From Chitinophagaceae bacterium (GTDB lineage: Bacteria; Bacteroidota; Bacteroidia; Chitinophagales; Chitinophagaceae), in assembly GCA_004322015.1 (NCBI GenBank), contig SCQT01000260.1:1-54901 (forward strand): 54,901 nt of DNA. The letters run 5' to 3'. The position numbers were made by a program, and so were the translations under genes. Shown in pieces: positions 53,298-54,901 of this stretch. Numbering within the stretch: the stretch's first letter is position 1; each line of letters begins with the position of its first letter. The notes beneath the pieces are model-generated. The model made no database searches, had not been told where the DNA came from, and was given only the letters and a program-made list of their open reading frames with translations.

Positions 53298-54645
53298 ATT
53301 TATTGAGTCGCCGGTATAAGGCAGTTCTGGTCAATCCCAATTCTTTGGCAGCTCTGCTGATATTGCCGTTATTTTTTTCAATGACTTTCAGAATGGTATT
53401 CCGCTCAAGCACGTTCAAATTGGTTTCCTTCAATTCCTGTTCTTTCTGTGGGGCTGATTCTACCGGAGAAAAAATAATATCACCTGCCGATATTTCATTT
53501 TCTTCAGACATGATGATCGCCCGTTCGATGATATATTGCAATTCGCGCACATTTCCCGGAAAATGATATTGATTTAATTTTTTTAAAGCTGCGTCGCTGA
53601 TGGCCACGACGGGCTTCAGATATTTTTCTGCATATTTTTGAGTAAAATGCCTGGCGAGTAATGTAATATCTCCGCCCCGGTCTCGAAGAGGAGGTGCGGT
53701 AATCTCAATCGTATTGATCCGGTATATCAGATCTTTGCGGAAACGTTGTTCGTTTGAAAGCTCTGCAAGCGGAATATTGGTCGCACAAAGTAAGCGGATA
53801 TTGATCGGTATGTTTTCGTGTGATCCTATCCGGTTTATCTGGCGGTTTTGCAATGCGGTCAGCAGCTTAGATTGTTGGTAAAGAGAAATATTCGCGATCT
53901 CGTCTAAAAAAAGCGTACCTCCGTTAGCGGCTTCAAAACGGCCAATCCGATCTTCTGTTGCATCCGTAAAAGCACCCTTTTTATATCCGAATAATTCGCT
54001 TTCAAAAAGAGTTTCCGTTAAGGCGCCCACATCCGCTTTTATAAAAGGATGGCCGGCTCTTAGTGAGTATTCATGAATGGCTTTTGCGATAAGGTCTTTG
54101 CCTGTCCCGTTTTCACCCAGAATTAAAATATTGGCATCTGTAGGACCTATTTTTTTTATTTTGTAAAAGATGTCCTGCATGACCTGCGATTCGCCGATCA
54201 ATTCATTAGCTGTAATATTTTTTTCCACAACCTGATTGGCAGGATTGTGGGGTGAAGATCTTTTCTTTAATACTTCTCTAAATGTAGCGATCAGCTTTTC
54301 ATTATTCCAGGGCTTGACAATAAAATCATCGGCGCCTTCTTTTAAAGAACGTACAGCCAGATCAATATCGCCATACGCGGTGATCATGATAACCGAGATG
54401 TCCGGCTTTAATTCCTTTACTTTTTTCAACCAGAACAAGCCTTCATTACCCGTGTTGACAGCGCTGATAAAATTCATATCCAGCAAAAGAATATGAAAAT
54501 TATTCCCCGACAATAACGAACGAATATTTTCGGGATTGGATTCCGTGATCACTTCGGCTACTTCCGTTTTTAACAAAAGCCGCACCGCCGTGAGTAAATC
54601 ACGATCATCATCCACAATAAGTATTTTGGCATTTCTTAAATTCAT
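53287..54645 (-). CDS. Sigma-54-dependent response regulator (NtrC/AtoC-like)
   Basis: A 452-aa activator. Receiver domain 1-125 (ILIVDDDRDLL, phospho-acceptor Asp in LLLDMNF, Lys in IVKPW), AAA+ domain about 150-385 (Walker A GENGTGKDL, loop ELFGYKKGAFTDA that contacts sigma-54, Walker B GGTLFLDEI, arginine-rich LLCATNIPL) and a Fis-type helix-turn-helix (NNGNISRAAKELGLTRTALYRRL). The GAFTGA loop reads GAFTDA, a frequent natural variant. The frame is open from 54702; ATG 54645 gives the canonical receiver start. Targets are unknown. Together with the kinase it forms an operon. Confidence 0.94.
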   Translation of the reverse strand: MNLRNAKILIVDDDRDLLTAVRLLLKTEVAEVITESNPENIRSLLSGNNFHILLLDMNFISAVNTGNEGLFWLKKVKELKPDISVIMITAYGDIDLAVRSLKEGADDFIVKPWNNEKLIATFREVLKKRSSPHNPANQVVEKNITANELIGESQVMQDIFYKIKKIGPTDANILILGENGTGKDLIAKAIHEYSLRAGHPFIKADVGALTETLFESELFGYKKGAFTDATEDRIGRFEAANGGTLFLDEIANISLYQQSKLLTALQNRQINRIGSHENIPINIRLLCATNIPLAELSNEQRFRKDLIYRINTIEITAPPLRDRGGDITLLARHFTQKYAEKYLKPVVAISDAALKKLNQYHFPGNVRELQYIIERAIIMSEENEISAGDIIFSPVESAPQKEQELKETNLNVLERNTILKVIEKNNGNISRAAKELGLTRTALYRRLNKYDI

Positions 54646-54692
54646 TTCTGCAGAAGTCTTAAATCCCCGGTACAAAGAAACATTGAAAATTC

Positions 54693-54748
54693 CAAAAAAC
54701 AAGCATCAAAAAACAAGCATCAAAAGACAAGCACCAAAAAACAAATAA
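54693..54748. repeat. 14-bp tandem repeats upstream of the response-regulator gene
   Basis: Units of 14 bp: CAAAAAACAAGCAT twice, CAAAAGACAAGCAC, then a diverged CAAAAAACAAATAA. A related GAAAGACAAGCAC sequence recurs at the right edge (54889-54901). The region 54749-54901 holds no credible gene. Confidence 0.65.
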
Positions 54749-54901
54749 ATCCCAAATTTTAATTTTCAATGATCCAAACCTATTTGAAGCAGTACCCGTT
54801 TTGATTTTTGAATTTTGTTCCGAATATTCGGAATTGGTATTTATTTGAAATTTGTCTTTTGTCATTTGGTGCTTATTTTAAAAATTCCGAAAGACAAGCA
54901 C

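Noticed and set aside
54659-54865. Minus-strand 68-codon ORF rich in Phe/Trp/Cys
   Set aside because: Arises from the 14-bp repeats and neighbouring low-complexity DNA; overlaps the promoter region of the response-regulator gene.

Overview
The window comes from a Bacteroidota chromosome, most likely Chitinophagales-like (family-level placement is inference). Three things support this: SusC/SusD proteins, sigma-ABfr-type promoters (TTTG, about 20 nt, TAnnTTTG) in place of Shine-Dalgarno signals, and a dcw cluster with the Bacteroidota gene order and a PASTA-tailed FtsI. No tRNA, CRISPR array, transposase or complete mobile element was recognised.

Layout. 1-650: the 3' end of 23S rRNA, then 5S rRNA and a terminator. 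0.7-8.8 kb: mixed housekeeping genes, comprising an exported peroxiredoxin, glnS, a YkuK-like RNase H-fold protein, a small lipoprotein, a membrane-anchored diheme cytochrome c, adenine deaminase and a WYL-domain regulator. 9.0-23.1 kb: a polysaccharide utilisation locus (PUL) on the minus strand with a divergent AraC-family regulator. 23.2-31.5 kb: a TPR protein, a lipoprotein, a short-form carB, a probable small acquired segment (5'-truncated DUF1016 nuclease gene, 436-bp spacer, DHFR-family gene) and a lipoprotein aldose epimerase. 31.5-31.96 kb: an AT-rich gap with two perfect DnaA boxes. 31.96-48.3 kb: the dcw cluster mraZ-rsmH-ftsL-ftsI-murE-mraY-murD-ftsW-murG-murC-ftsQ-ftsA-ftsZ, closed by a terminator. 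48.5-54.9 kb: an alpha/beta hydrolase, a secreted YhcH-family protein, a lipoprotein, a ComB-family phosphatase and an NtrB/NtrC-like two-component pair.

The most interesting system is the PUL. It encodes SusC, SusD, a DUF4185 (GH183) lipoprotein, a DUF2961 (GH172) enzyme, a Tat-exported GH116 enzyme, a DUF6786-like lipoprotein and an FAH-fold protein resembling 2-keto-3-deoxy-D-arabinonate dehydratase. GH183, GH172 and GH116 are the three families reported in 2023 to dismantle the D-arabinan of mycobacterial arabinogalactan and lipoarabinomannan: endo-D-arabinanase, exo-alpha- and exo-beta-D-arabinofuranosidase. The catalytic Glu/Asp of the GH116 protein and the Glu of the GH172 protein are visible. 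I infer a D-arabinan PUL: surface endo-cleavage by GH183, uptake by SusCD, periplasmic trimming by GH172 and GH116, and oxidative D-arabinose catabolism in the cytoplasm. The substrate is inferred from family membership only.

A second theme is non-coding structure. In the dcw cluster, each of the four widest internal spacers from rsmH to murG carries its own 7- or 8-bp tandem array. Two 21-bp direct repeats spaced 40 bp lie upstream of adenine deaminase, two inverted-repeat units sit inside the PUL, and the gap before mraZ looks origin-like.
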